From: Thuidium tamariscinum
Lineage: Eukaryota; Streptophyta; Bryopsida; Hypnales; Thuidiaceae
Assembly: GCA_947034885.2 (NCBI GenBank)
Contig: OX344751.2
Location: 8,680,001-8,744,000 of the forward strand
DNA length: 64,000 nt
Direction: 5' to 3'
Shown here in pieces: positions 21,841 through 35,415 of the stretch. Within the stretch, counting starts at the first letter, position 1. Every line of letters begins with the position of its first letter. The translations under genes were made by a program, and so were the position numbers. Under the pieces are notes generated by a model that was not told the DNA's origin, did no database searches, and saw only the letters and a list, made by a program, of their open reading frames with translations.

Positions 21841-23763
21841 ATGCTGACGAATCAGTATGTCGGATTGATCAGTCTGTGCAGGCCTGTGGATAGCAAGAGA
21901 CAAGGAACATCGCGTAAATTTTCTTTACGAGAGTTGCAATCAGCTACCAACAATTTCAACTATGACAACAAGCTTGGGGAAGGGATTATTGGTAGCGTCT
22001 ACTGGGGTCAACTGCCGAGTGGCGACGAAGTAAGGCTTACTATTTCAGATTTAATCATTTACAAGTTAAAGACCTTTTGGTTAGCTGTGGTCGCGCTAAT
22101 GTGATACTAAATGTCCAAAGAAAGGTGAGCTAAGCCTCGATGGACTACAGTAGCCTGAAGTCACCTTCGACACAGATTTTCCATGTAATTATTTAAAATT
22201 CGAAGGGCTAATTATTAATAACATGTTTTATTAATAAAACATGTTTAGTAAGTGCTGAAGCAGCTAGCCATGTTTACTAAACTAGCTGCTTCAGCACTTA
22301 CCATGTTTTATTAATAAGTTATTTGGCATTTTCAAAAATAGTTTTTTCTTACATTTGGCAACCCTTCAAATAATCTTGGAAGTTGAATCATTGCATAGGA
22401 AAGTGATGGTCAAGGCTTTCGATGAACTTACTTTTCTAGTGTTCGGGCTTTAGTTAGAAAAATGAATTTGGATTCTAATTTATCTAGTGGACATGTATCT
22501 TTACTGACGTTTTGACTTAGTTCCTTCATGTTCTTGGATTCAATAAAGTGGCTTATTGATTCCCAAAACCATTTGGCTTCAAGAATTTTAATTATTTCTC
22601 ACCGAAGGTGACCTCAGGCTACGACATTTACAATTGATAGTGACAAAGTTACATACCTCCATAATGCAAGATCACACAGCTCAACTCCGTGAGCTCTTTA
22701 TGCAGATTGCAGTGAAAAGGTTGAAAGTGTGGAGCACGAAGGCAGAGAGGGAATTCGCTGTCGAAATTGAGAGTCTCGGACGAGTGCGACATAAGAACCT
22801 GCTGAGCCTGATGGGATACTGTGAGGAAGGTCAGGAACGCTTAATCGTGTATGATTACATGCCGAACTTGAGCCTCTTCTCGCACATGCACGGCCACCTT
22901 GCGGTGGACTCCACCTTGGATTGGGATCAGAGAATGAAGATTGCAGTCGGTTCCGCAGAAGGTCTTGCGTAAGTAAATCGAAACTCAACCTTGCCGTAAA
23001 CTCACCGAACTTGGACATTCAAGGTATATTTTCATTCTGATTTGCTGCTCTCTGCTTTATGATGCACAGCTACTTGCACCATTACGCCAAACCCCAGATC
23101 ATTCATCGAGATATTAAAGCCAACAACATTTTGTTGGACGACAAACTCAACCCAGTAGTGGTGGATTTTGGCTTGGCCAAGTTCATTCCCGAAGGCTCCC
23201 CTCTTCTCAAGGGCACCTCCGGATACTCAGCTCCGAAAATCGGTTCAGGAAAAGTCTCAGAAAGCTGTGATGTTTTCAGCTTCGGAATACTACTCATGGA
23301 GCTCATTAGTGGGAAGAGACCAATCGAGCGAATTAGCAGAGAGAAGCAAGCAATTATGAAATGGGCTAGGCCATTAGTACTGCAACGCAAATTCCATAAC
23401 CTGGTTGATCCTAAGCTGGAAGGAAAGTTTGACAAGGACGAGCTGACCAGACTAGTTCAGGTAAATTTTCTGCATTCTCAAGAAATTCCTTCCTCTTATT
23501 TCGGTGTTTCAGCGTTTTTATCAACGAAATCTACTACTCGTCCTTGGCAGGTTGCAGCTCTCTGTACAGATATTTTACCTGAAGAGAGGCCCTCCATGCA
23601 AGATGTGGTGGAGATACTGAAGGACGGGGCTAAAGATATCGTCAAGCCTCCATTGCAGCATGGCAGCGACGGTTTGCGTCCTTATGAAGCTATTCTTCTC
23701 GGCTCACACCCTGTAGGTACTGATGTTAACACCATACCTGTCAGCAAAACCAGAGTAATTTGA
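21841..23763 (+). CDS. PTI1-like receptor-like cytoplasmic kinase
   Basis: Exons 21841-22029, 22706-22968, 23070-23460 and 23551-23763 give 351 aa, close to the length of the At3g15890-type PTI1-like kinases that this protein resembles throughout. Such kinases relay signals at the plasma membrane or in the cytosol. Visible: the juxtamembrane motif FSLRELQSATNNF, glycine loop GEGIIGSV (46-53), lysine K67 in IAVKRL, glutamate E83, catalytic loop HRDIKANN (163-170) and DFG (183-185). The family glycine loop is GEGGFGSV; here the GF pair is II. The APE motif reads APK (205-207) and the activation segment is short. There is no signal peptide or membrane span. Start 21841 is the first ATG after an in-frame stop and leads straight into the conserved part. 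Intron 1 is enlarged by an inserted element at 22150-22622. Confidence 0.88.
22150..22622. mobile_element. 473-bp inverted-repeat element inside kinase intron 1
   Basis: Terminal inverted repeats of 20 bp, GTAGCCTGAAGTCACCTTCG at the left and CGAAGGTGACCTCAGGCTAC at the right, differ at one position. A large internal hairpin sits near the left end at about 22213-22320: TAAGTGCTGAAGCAGCTAG and its complement CTAGCTGCTTCAGCACTTA surround a 14-nt loop, with outer TTATTAATAAAACATG arms. It is non-coding, so a MITE or foldback element. I could not find an unambiguous target-site duplication. Confidence 0.8.
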
Positions 23764-24887
23764 TTTCCCTTACGTAAGCCCAGATTTAAATATGTGATTG
23801 CGATCGTTAGAATTGCAACACGTAGAATGTCCATCATTATAATATCTGAATAAATACGTGCCGTTCTGCCTTTGCTTTCTGAAATTGCACATCATTGAAA
23901 ACTAACTTATGTTACGTAACTTACACAGAACTAGAAAGAGTACTCTGCTCAAGAATACAGATCAATAAATACATCAATACCCTAGTACAACAACCGACAA
24001 GTAATGCAAATAAAAAAATTAGCAGGCTTTCAATAAATAGGTTAATAAAATTATGAATAGGGCAAAACCGTATATTGACTGAATGAACAACTCGACACAA
24101 TTAGCAAAACGTCAGCCTCAGGACAACTTGACAATTTAGCCAGAGCTTTTTCCTAACTAGAACATTAAGAGTGGCTCCTCCTAGGGCTGCTACTCAAGCA
24201 GTGATCAGACATAAATAAGTCCGTCTTCAAATGCTCACAAGTACTATGTCATACGACATTTACGAGTGAAACATCAGCTTGTCAAACTAAACAAGACAAC
24301 TCAATAAATAACCCATGCGAACGAAACTAAAGCCTCCTCTCGCTTCTCTCCTCTCACTTACACTTCTGCTGATTGAGGTGGTATATCACCTCCTCATTAC
24401 AAAAACTCTAGAACCCCGTCTGTACTTACGGCTAGATGGCTCACGGTCTCATATTCTCTATGGCTCCTAAACTAGAGCTACAATGACAGCACCAGCAGGA
24501 TCTAGTTAGCACTTTACTTTGTAACAATGCATCAGATCCCCTGTTCTGATAAGAGTGCCCACGGAGCCCTAAACATTAATCTGGAGACAAGATCCAGGGA
24601 TCCCTATATCAGGGGTGGCTACGTGACACCCTTCGAGACCCACCACTTAACAACCAGAACCAGAATGTGAGGGCCAGGACTGAATTGCAGGCCACATCGA
24701 TTCTGGTGTTGGTAAACTAGGGTAGATCTATATTTTTCTCACTGTTGACAATCTCTTGACGCGACAGCCACACTTGAAGGAGCCATATGCATCCAAGTGC
24801 GCAGTAGCCATTAAGTGATGACATATAAGCAGGATTAGCATTAGATGCTTCCTAATAAGTAGGAGACCCAATCAGTCGGTGCCTTGC
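23764..24887. other. Convergent 3' regions of kinase and transportin
   Basis: The two genes point toward each other here. The region should hold both 3' UTRs. I see no further gene. Confidence 0.5.
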
Positions 24888-27800
24888 TCAAAGAGCATAA
24901 GTTTTCTGCAACTTCTCACGCAGTAGGCCATCCAAGACTCCGAAATACTGTTCCCAAGAGCCGGATTGAGATAGCATCTACAATACCCACGAATTTTAGG
25001 TCAGATTGATACATTAAGGCAAAAAATTACATTGCTCGTAAGAAGTCCTCTAACATCCACATTACCATACAAGTCCATACTTGCAAAACATTTAGCATAC
25101 CTGTTTGTATCCGTGTAGCACTTGCGCAACTTCTGACGAAAGCTCTTTACTGCGGATCTCCTGCATAACTCAAAAGCTACATATGTGAATAAACAAAGAG
25201 ATCAACGATCCTATCACAACTAATTTGCAGTAAAAATCTCGAGAACAGAGATAAACAGGCGACAAGAACAAATAGTGCAGAAACAAAGAGATCAAACTCA
25301 AAATGCAATTGGCAAGTATCATGATGTCCGTTATGGTCGGCCCCGGGACAAGACGGGTCAAGTATGCTTACATGCCAGCTACCAATAGCTTCACACATGG
25401 ATACGAAGGAGTTCACAGCGCCACTAGGGTTAAGCCGTACCTAACATCCGACAAATGAAACGATTAGGGAAACATGCTGCTAGTAATTTCAAACTTTTCA
25501 TGACAGAAAATATCTCATAAAATACCACAGAAAAACTCATTAAGAACCGCACGAGGATACTTCATCCATGCATTACTTCTAAAGGATTATCAAGACTGTA
25601 ATTGTAGTAGTGGATGAACTGGATCTACACTGGGAATACCATTGCGCACAAGCCTCGAAAAGCATCTTCCTTCTCAAAATCATCTCGAATCCTGTTGAAA
25701 GAAAATAGTGAGTACCGGGAATCACACATCAATGAACAATAGACAGCCTTCGTTTGAGAGGTTGAGTACAATCTAGACTTTACCGTGTCCACAAAGATGT
25801 CCACACTAGTTGAAAACATATCAAGTAAAACCAAGAGAACTTGCTCCAAGAAAATTAGATCTCAGTAAAAGTAGACACTCACGTGCAAAGTGCACGGCAC
25901 CAAGGCTGCATAAAATGCTCCATATGAGGAGCAACAAGCTCCGGACACACCCATCCCAACCTTCCTAATGTGATGGCACTATTCTCCAAGAGTGACTTAT
26001 TAAGACCCTGCACATGTGCCTCATTTAGTCAATTATCTGCAAGATGTTCTGATGGCAGACGTTAGGAAAGAGTCATAGATCCTCTACACTACATCAACGA
26101 CAATACTGAAGCAACAAGCAAGTCGATGATTCAAATTACCTCAGTATTTGAAAGGATAGGCACCAAAGATGAAATCACGGTCAACACAATGGGTGAAATC
26201 TCTTTCCTAACCTGCATTGTTACAGCCATTGTGAGTAACTCAGTTTACTGGCATCACACTACGATAACCACTTATCATTTTCATGTTGAATCGCTCGTAT
26301 ACCAAACAAGAAAGTTATAACCGTGAGACTCTGTACTAGGTGAACAACAATATTAATTCATTGATCAATCAGACCCCACATTGCCACTCCAACCAAACCC
26401 TAACTGCGTTGTGCAGTGTGAATGCGGTTGAAGATAGGATTTGGAAACTGGGATTCAGAAACCAGAGTCGATACCATAATCTTTGTCCAAAGGACAGAGA
26501 CAACAAAGACAGACGGGCAAACACAAGAACCCAAGAGCACAAAATGGAAGGCATGCTAACATCGGAACATATATCCTTGAATGTTAATAATCTTTCAGAA
26601 CACGCAACCCTACAGCATGTATAAATGGGGAAATAAAACAACAGGGTTAACCTTGATGGCCACTTCCCCAATAGCCCAGCAAGCATTGTTTGCTACGGAA
26701 ACATTCTCCTTCACATCGTGACCCTGCCATGCAAAAAGTAACGATGAGTAATGAGCAGAACGTAAAGCACCGATGAGTAAGGAACAGAACCAAACTATCA
26801 CATACATACAAGTACACCTATAATATCTCCAAAAGTAATTTTCTTACCAGCTGCTTGGCCGCTAAATTAAGAAACTCTGCAAGTCGGGGCTGCAGATGCA
26901 CAGCGCAAGCCTGTTGATTGCCAAAGAACAGTGACTTGTCATCACAGATGGTCCCATTTCTAAATAGAGTATGAACAAGAGACAAGTTGCCAAGAGGTTC
27001 CGGATGATTCAAATCACTTCGGAACACCTTTTTTGACGAGTTCCCATGTTGAAGGGGACAATTTCTAAGGCATTAGCTGCGTACCTTCACAAGATCACCC
27101 AAAAGGGCCAGAGCACTTTGGCGCACATCGGGGGCTTCATCAGCACAGCATTGCAGTAAGAGATCCCGAAGATCGCTTCTAGATACCTGCACAAGTAACT
27201 CGAAAACTTTCAGGAATAGCGCAAGACAACAAACAAGGTACATTATCAATAAGAAAATCAGCAAACTACTAAAGTCATGGCAGCAAAGGACAATATACGA
27301 TATAGTTAGCTGAAAAATAATAAAGCTGTCACCTATTGACTTTGCCAAGGGATCGAGTGTATGATCAGATTTAAGACAGCCCTATTTCACACAAAATTAT
27401 AAACTCTATGTGAATGCAATTGCATAGATGAAAGGTCTAAGAAATGGTCACTCAGCTTGACAATTAGCTGCATAATACGTACCAGGCTCTCAATGCTGCT
27501 GCCAAGGCCTTCTGCAAGACCTGATAGCAAATCTAAGGAACAAACTATAAATTCTTTATCGTAATTTACGCCTGCCCTCTGTGGATCCGCCTGCATAAAG
27601 AATATCCGCACATCATTTCGACGAAGTTTCACCGTGTCATGCATACTAAGGTGTGAAAATGGTGGAAATAAAATTTTCGAAGTTGTAGAAAACCATCCGA
27701 CATGAACAGAAGGGCAAAAAAAACATGGATGAAGAATAGATGCCGGTAATAGACCATCTTGGTAACACGCGCTTTTCCCAGACTCAGATTAAATCAACTG

Positions 27801-30800
27801 GATGCAGAGAATCTATTTCCATTACTAGCAAAGAACTATGAATCTCTATACATGTACAAATGCATATCACGAATACCTTAGCAACTTCATGTGTGCGAAT
27901 AAGATTGATGCACCTCACAAACACAGGCTCAGCGTACTGAGTGAAACCTGGCCCAAGTGCCTGGAAACATCATGGATACACGTAAGAAACTAAAAAGATT
28001 AAACTACCCCCCCACTTTACAAAACTATAATCATCAAGTTCAATTCAGCATTCGCATACGACAAAACGGATCTAGAAATCAAATACTCCACTAATCCAAT
28101 ATAGTAAAAGATATTCCAACCATTAACAGTATCAGAATTAGATAACCAAAGATCCAAAGATCTATGGGTGGTTTTTATCCAAACCACCAACAAAAGCATC
28201 CTCTATCAGCTGGATTAGCCAGTGCGACCGTACCTGAGCTATTGAAGTAAAGCACTCGAGCAAAGGGAATAAATCCTTGTCATTATCTGGCAGTAGCTGC
28301 CACTTCGAGATCAATGGTGGCATCAAGATTTCCAAGTATTTAGGCTGCAGGCAGATATGGCGGATAGTATGAGCATGCATGCAAACCCATTACAACAGAA
28401 CACGATCCCTGAAAAACGTTCAAAACTACGCAAAATCTAGTTACATCCATTGGCATGCTAAACCCGGTGATACCACTTACATTGTTGAGCTCACTGCCCA
28501 CAGCATCCGCTAGTGTGCCAATTGCATCATATAAGATACGCAAATTTCGTCTCTGCAACAAAGAAAATCACATCTTCAAGACAAGATGGTACAAATACTC
28601 GGATATAACACGAGATTCATGAACCAAATAGTAATAACAAGTGCACCTGCTTTATCGAATGCAATTAGCACCATATTTCCATAATTATCAACTTAAGACA
28701 GCCTTGAGTGTATATCCACGTAGTGTACTATCCATTCAGTATTATTACAAGAGAACCGAACATATTTATCCCGATGACTCCAAAATCGGTACCTGATAAG
28801 TTCCAAAGGCGTACATAAGATGCTGAAGTATGGGTTCAAGCCTAGGTGCTAAGTCTTCAGCAGCCTCCTGCAATTTGGACGTCAATCATGGAACTGTTAA
28901 ACAATAGAGACGCACTAGTTGGCAACAACAATAAATTAATAAATTGAGCTTGCGTTATCATGTTGCCAATTAGGCCACAAAGCCCTTCACGCGACTTGAT
29001 AACAATCAACAATCAAGTGATAAAATGGGGACACAATGAAGCAAATACCTCCTCAAGAGTGGCAAATGCAGAACACGCAGCCTCCTGGACGCGTTTATTA
29101 GAATCCAAGATTCTCCGAAGCAATCCTGTGAGTATCGCATCGAATTGTAATTGTCCCTCTGTAGATTGTGCAACCTGATTTACAAGAGATTCAACACAGC
29201 TCACTAAAACCACACATGAACTCAAAGGTAGACACGAGAAGTAACCAGTACTCAAAATGCTACTATCAGTCTCCTCTACCAATTCTTCACGGTTATCATA
29301 GATTTAATGGAAAACCAGCATATATCCATGTATGTATTTTAGCAAGAAAATACCTGAACTATCCATTTGCTGTAGCGAGATAGGGTCCAACAAGATATAC
29401 TCCGCACAAGTGGCCGTACATCCTCCATAAATGATACAAGATATACTACAATCTGAACAACAAAATCCAAAGCAACCAGATTATTGGTAGCAGGTTCTTC
29501 CATTTTGAATAGTCATTTCCAAGGTCCCATGAGAAGAAACTAAATGACTTCAATTTGAACATCAGTATCTTGATACAAAACTTGGGTCCGTCAGTAAGTC
29601 AAGTGACCAAGCTTGACTACCAAAGACTGTCGGATAATGAAGCCAAATACTAACCAGGCCTATATATGAGCGTTCACCAAGCCATACCACCATCAAACAT
29701 TTGACGGCAAAGGAAATACAATGTAAAGCACATATCTCCACTTTGTCTTACCTGAGCTAGATGGGGTAACAAGCCTGAAATACAGCCCTCTGCAACAGCA
29801 CCTAGAGCTAAAATCGCAGCCTCCTTCTCTTCCCATGCCGAATCCTTCGTAGCGGACAGTCTCACCTTCATAGCGTAGCAGTTACTTGTGAGCAACAAGA
29901 TATCAATAGCTTGCAAATTTCATTATAGCAACAAGAACTGGATCAGCATGTACCTGAACAAGAGGCATGAGAACTGGGAGAATTTCATCCCCAAATACTG
30001 TTGATAATATATCTAGTCCAGCAGCACTACATTTCCGCAAATTCCAGGAGTTAATAATGTCATCATCGTCATCATCCTGCACTCACGAAGTGTCATAGGG
30101 GAGGAATGTTAGAGAAATCGGTACTTGAATTTGCAATCCATCGTTCCAGAATGACTGGCCGATATAAAGGACAAAATTCTGCTATAACCACTACATCAAC
30201 AGTCTCACAGAGATCTTGCTAATGAACTCTCCTAAAACACTTGGGAAATTTCAACACGTGCAACAGGCAAAATTACAGATAAATGCAATTTACTTTCTAA
30301 ATGCCGCTTGATCAACCACGCTAACAATCAGAAAGTGAAAAACAGGCCTTAAGGAGGGAACAGTAAGTTTAGAAGGTTTGCACGAATGCTAACCTCGTCC
30401 CCTTCAGCACCATCGGCAACCCCAACCATTCGTGATTGATGAAACCTTGGCTTAATATCCTGATGAGAAATACACCCATCAGATATTGAAACAATTTCAT
30501 GATTGACTATACACTGCCATGATTTCTCTATAAGTCTACAAGTTCTAGATTGCAAGCAGCGGATATAATAGTCTCAGTAAGCAAAATCATGGGCTGAGAC
30601 ATTTTGTAGTCCTAGATGATATTATGATACAGAATAGAGGGACACTCAATACCTGCTCTCTGTCAGGTGCATTCTCATCCTCCTGAAGATGCACAAGAAA
30701 CTTGACAAAGGTTAGGGAGGAACACTGCAAACAAGAGTGAAAGCTGAAAAGCTTTCTTGCCAACAATGATAAAATCTTGAGGAACAGAGGAGGTCTGATC

Positions 30801-33800
30801 TCAAGAGAATAACTCAGAACTCTAGGAAAATTGAATCACCAAATGTAAAACTTATGAGAGCACATGATATCTTACATCCCCATCTTGCAAAGCTTCATCG
30901 TCGTCCGCATATGCCATATTATCCAATAAAATCTACGACATCCAAACTTAAGAGTCAACGGCAATCAATGGACAGTATGTATGCGATGCATGCGGTCTTC
31001 ATTGGAAGCTAATGCTTGACGTGAAATCGTGCACCGAAGTTAAAAATACGGTGAGAATGCTATAATCATTCACAAAGCAGAAGACATTACACTGACTTAC
31101 ATCAATAAGGCGTGGTAAAAACCCTCGAAGCATTTCTGGAGGCAGCTGTGCTTCACAAAATGCAGACCTATAGATATCTTAAGTTAGTTTCTCTTATTCA
31201 CATACAGTTGGGGACTGGACACGACTATCAGGTTGCAGCCATTTTCCTCTATTATGGTGTAACACCAAAAGAACATAGGGCCAACTTAGAACTGAAGTGT
31301 CGAAAACGGGGCCCTAATTGCAAATTCTCAGCGTACCAGAACTCACAAGCCTCCAACGCCACATCCCTATCAGTATCTTTATTGGCTTGTAGCATGTACT
31401 CAATCACATTTGTCATGTGAGGCTGCACTCACCATTAAATATGTCACTACATATATAATAATAATAAAATACAAGTGAAGGCCTTAATGACAACAGCAGA
31501 TCATAAATCTGAACCGATCATGAGTCAACACATGGAAATACTATCCTGCGCATACTCGCCTCATTAGGTTCTCAAACTAGACGCTCATCTAGACTCTTCA
31601 ATAATGTTCTGAACTGATGAGACTTAGCGAAATTAGGGTTGCTGCTCACATACCTGCAGGGCATTAGGCTGCACTTCCAACAATTGCACCAAAGCAGCGC
31701 AAACCTTCAGATTTAAGAGGAAAATCAGAAAATGTGCATTGTCCTATGTTCCAATATGGAACTGGTAATCAATCGATACAAAGTGCAGAAATACATTTTC
31801 ATTGATACTAGTCAATCCGCAGAAAGAGGATTCTAAAATATTATTAAGCAGACGCAACCAACACTGAACACCTATATCGTGATTGTGTTGAAGAGTTGAA
31901 CACACTCCGAAAGGAAAGAAAAGGCACAAAAACTCCACGCATACCAATTTTCGAACATCCCCGGAACTATCATTCGCTAATGAAAACAAGCCTTGCAAGT
32001 ATGTTCCCATGTTGATAAAAAGTGCCTGCAATCAAAACTTACGTGTAAGAAAATGCACACATGTTACGACGTAATGTAGAGAGAATGCTCTAGAGGAAAA
32101 ATCAGCACCCATTGACAAAAGTCATGGATTAAGATTCAAATTGCGAGTAGTAGATAAGTATATCAAGTTTAATACATCTTCAGTGTGAACACACAATTTT
32201 CAAGTTCACTCAATACTAGATACCATGGTCGCCGTTTATATAAATTTGTCTCTGAAGGTAAAGAAAGAATCAACTTACAGCAGGCAATAGGACGATAAAT
32301 TGGTTGACAGTGCCCAGAGCCAATCTTCGCAACATAGCATGTTCTGAAGCAAAAAACTGCATCACAACTGAAAAATGTTAGAGGTTACAACGATCAAGTA
32401 GGGAGAAATGCTCTCACAATATTAACACTAATTATTAACAAAGAACTTTTCAACGTAAGAGGTAAAAGAATTTCATCCACACCTGAAGCAATCTAGGAAT
32501 GAAGATTGCAATAGGGCGCTCTGCAAATCCAGGCACCTCCGAGTCAAGCATTTCGGGTAAATCCTCTGAAATCTGCACTTTCACCCCATCGACAGTCAAC
32601 TATTTCTGGTCTCAAGATTCCGCTGAAAGTCAACTTGCATCCCATTGTCCTGATCAGCATTGTTCTTGCAGTGACGAGAAACTCTTTCGCTAACTCAAAC
32701 CTCCTTTTAGATACATGCAGACTCAATGACGGATAACCAACATTTGCAACCCTAATCATACTTTAGTACAGGCTCGAAAAGAAATCTGAGAATGAAAATC
32801 ATGACACCATATTCTGGTGATTAAGAAAATACGATTCCCAAATTCTAACATGTTGTAAATTTTAGGGTTTTCAGACTGATATTTGCAAGTGAATGTCACT
32901 CAGATGAGGCTGATCAATATCGGCAGCCAGTGCACTGAGACCTCCAATGTTAACTTGAGAGAAGAGACTACACCTTGAAAAGAGCACCAAGCGCACCCTC
33001 CATGTGGTTGTAGTCATTGCTGTCAAGGCATTGAACTAGTGCCTGAAGAACTTCTGGCCAACCCTCAAAACCCCCGTGCTGCACCACAACACTCACTATA
33101 GTACCAACAGTTGTTCGTACCCCAAAATCCGGGGACCCAAGACAGGGCAGCACTTCCGCCTTAATATACTGAAGGTGAGAGGGTTGAATTAACTGATAAT
33201 TGCTCTTCAAATTATTCTTCAACAGCAATCCCGCCGCTTGACGAATATTGGCAGCGTCTCCCTGCAATTGAGAAGGTGTCAGAATCCCAATCCGGACCGA
33301 TCAATTCTTCTCTTGAGTAACCAAAAACGCAAACGGGGACAAATGCAGGAACGGCACAGAGGAGCGCACAGTTTCCCCGTAATGATACGACTGAGCAAAA
33401 CTCGACAGCTCTACAGCGGTAATGCAAGCGATGTAACCGACGATTCAGGAAATACAACCTGATGAGTCCAAGGCCTACACTAATTTAAGCTCGTCAAACT
33501 TGCATATTAGTGTCCGGTCAACGTATTATCAGTAGACTAAAGGGTGTCATAAGATTCTATACAATAAGTTAGCAAGTCCAGGAGCAAACTTACAAAAACT
33601 AGGTCAACCGATGGCTACACCCCTAGCAGTGCAACAAGTGCTCAGTGAACGAAGCAATAAGGAGAGCAACATTACTACACATTTACCATTTGTAATGATC
33701 AGAAACTGAAACAAAGTGCGCAGAATGTAATACATTGTGGAGAAAGACCTGAAGGCGAAAAATGTAAGGAATTCCATGGCATCCTAACGAGGCAGGACTT

Positions 33801-34129
33801 CGCCATAACTGGCTTGAGAATTAAAACGCAAAATGAGGAGCACTCGTCCAAAATTCATTAACCACCGGTATCCAAACCACTCGGAATTCTACTCCATCTG
33901 AGCTGCTGCAATGTCAATCAACCCGCTTCCCAAACATACGGGAATCGACACAAACCTCCGCACGGCACAGAATGAAAGCAAGATAATTGTTGAAGTCCGG
34001 TAGCTGGCTGCATCGCTGATGTTGCTGCCAGATGCGCGACTGGTCCACAGTCGGCAACCTGTACTGCTCCAGCAATCCACATATCTCTTTCAACCCGTCC
34101 TCCTGCGGACGCCACACGGCAGTCGCCAT
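24888..34129 (-). CDS. TRN1: Transportin-1 (karyopherin/importin beta-2)
   Basis: This nuclear import receptor binds PY-NLS cargoes and Ran-GTP and shuttles through nuclear pores. Twenty-nine exons on the minus strand give 894 aa, the usual length: 34129-33956, 33261-32974, 32572-32483, 32356-32279, 32025-31945, 31704-31654, 31422-31337, 31167-31101, 30932-30876, 30682-30653, 30459-30394, 30076-29954, 29865-29752, 29452-29354, 29174-29049, 28867-28793, 28552-28481, 28344-28234, 27960-27877, 27590-27483, 27186-27085, 26910-26848, 26723-26652, 26211-26140, 26007-25883, 25691-25640, 25440-25372, 25160-25101, 24977-24888. Conserved landmarks are [17 protein letters not shown] at the N-terminus, [12 protein letters not shown], the acidic HEAT-8 loop (about 306-362), [38 protein letters not shown] and [10 protein letters not shown]. 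All lie in HEAT repeats and every exon keeps frame with GT-AG borders, so the gene looks intact. The promoter lies between this start and the copia element 0.7 kb upstream. Confidence 0.97.
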
Positions 34130-34629
34130 GCCACCTCAAAACTTAATCCAGGCACCCCCACGGAATCCCACGGAATCCTGTCTCAATCCACCAACGCCCC
34201 CTGCTGCACACTGCACCAATCGTGTGTTCTACACCCTCCGCACAATCACGCCATAATCCAGCAGCTGCAGCGCGGAAATCAACCTCATGCTATCGCTGCA
34301 GCCATCCTGCGGGCTGCTGCGGCCAAGTCCGATCGCCGCGTGGAAACGTGCCAAGGCAAGCGCGATCGAATGAGAGATGGTGATGCCAAACTAATCTCTA
34401 TCCGTGAGGAGAACGTCAAGTGCATGTCGAGGTCGGAATGGCACGAAGCAGGGCTAGGGCTTCCGTCCGCGGCCTTGATCGTCGTCGTCGTCGTCCTGCC
34501 CCCTCTGCGAATAGCAGGTACGGCGGTCGCCCTGTTCCGTCCAGAGGACGGTAAGTTCTCCCCGGTCTGACCGATGGACGGAGGACTGGTCAAAGTGAAG
34601 GGCGGACTTCTATATTTGGGATGTAGAAT
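34130..34629 (-). promoter_or_regulatory. Transportin promoter and 5' UTR region
   Basis: This is GC-rich, unlike the spacers, and lies just upstream of the transportin start on the minus strand. The long minus-strand open frame crossing it shows no conservation and looks like chance in GC-rich DNA. No defined promoter element can be assigned. The region is cut off on its far side by the duplicated segment and the copia insertion. Confidence 0.45.
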
Positions 34630-34846
34630 TAAGGGGAGGGAGTTCGCCGCAGGAGAGACCAGTAGTCGGCGCCCGTCTGTCGGTCGTAGCGGGAAGAATA
34701 TTGGGTACGCATGACGAACGACTTTCATCCGCGCCTCTACGACGGAGGCCTTCATCATGAAGATGATTCTCTTCATCATCCACCATTCGCGATGGGACAG
34801 ATGATAATTTTGTTCGTGGCTGCACTGAAAACTAATTGGTCCACTC
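34630..34846. repeat. 217-bp direct repeat flanking the copia element, left copy
   Basis: It matches 38869-39085 over 217 bp without gaps. The copies differ at about ten positions, almost all G-to-A or C-to-T in the right copy. It is separated from the LTR by only ACAAACC. See the right copy for the other side. Confidence 0.9.
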
Positions 34847-34853
34847 ACAAACC

Positions 34854-35415
34854 TGTTGTGATAAGAGAGAAAAATAGAGAGCAAAGAGATCCAAGCAATA
34901 CTACAAAGCAATACCATAAAATATTTTCAACTGTGTTCCACCCATAAGGATGATCCATCCCCCTATGAAGATAGGCTGTTTGTTTGTTTGTTTGGTTGGT
35001 TGTTTGTTTGGATGTTTGTTTGGATGTTTGTTTGGATGTTTGTTACGTTGAGATCTCTCGGACCGTGAGTCCCCCGGGTGCGTGTTTGGTACCGTCGGAA
35101 AGCCCTCGGCGAGGAGGGGTGCACGGGCTTTGATTCATGGTGTTCCAACCTACAGCATGAAAGTTATTGAATTTTGAAGTTTCTATACATTAAAAAAATT
35201 AGAAAATTATTTTAGCTGTTGTTTTCCCGGACCGTGGCAACGGCACGGGCCACCCTAGTCTATATGATAAGATGGGTGAACCTATTGAGGCTTGTTACAT
35301 ATACATAACTCCCAGTAGGAGTTGAGTTTAACCACCATTTGGATTGGCAGTAACTGGTGTTCGCTTAGTTTATAGATAGCATCTTTAGTCTATGGATAAG
35401 ATCTTTATTTTAGCA
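34854..35415 (-). repeat. Left LTR (3' LTR), split by a Helitron-like insertion
   Basis: The two parts, 34854-34957 and 35259-35415, together make 261 bp and match the right LTR with about eight differences, mainly transitions. The break falls inside the word GATCCA|TCTATATG, which is intact in the right LTR. Confidence 0.93.
34958..35258 (+). mobile_element. 301-bp non-autonomous Helitron inside the LTR
   Basis: The insertion starts TCCCCCTATG and ends CCACCCTAG, sits precisely between host A and T, and leaves no target duplication, as shown by the uninterrupted right LTR. About 10 bp before the CTAG end is a hairpin with arms GGACCGTG and CACGGGCC. TC start, CTRR end, a short subterminal hairpin and A|T insertion are the four Helitron marks. 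The body holds a TTTG-rich microsatellite (about 34979-35043) and a GC-rich middle. It has no helicase gene. Confidence 0.85.

Noticed and set aside
34285-34917. Minus-strand 210-codon ORF upstream of transportin
   Set aside because: It runs through promoter DNA, the duplicated segment and part of the LTR, so it is composite and very unlikely to be a gene.
34979-35043. TTTG-rich stretch as a stand-alone satellite
   Set aside because: It lies inside the Helitron-like insertion and is best seen as part of its body.
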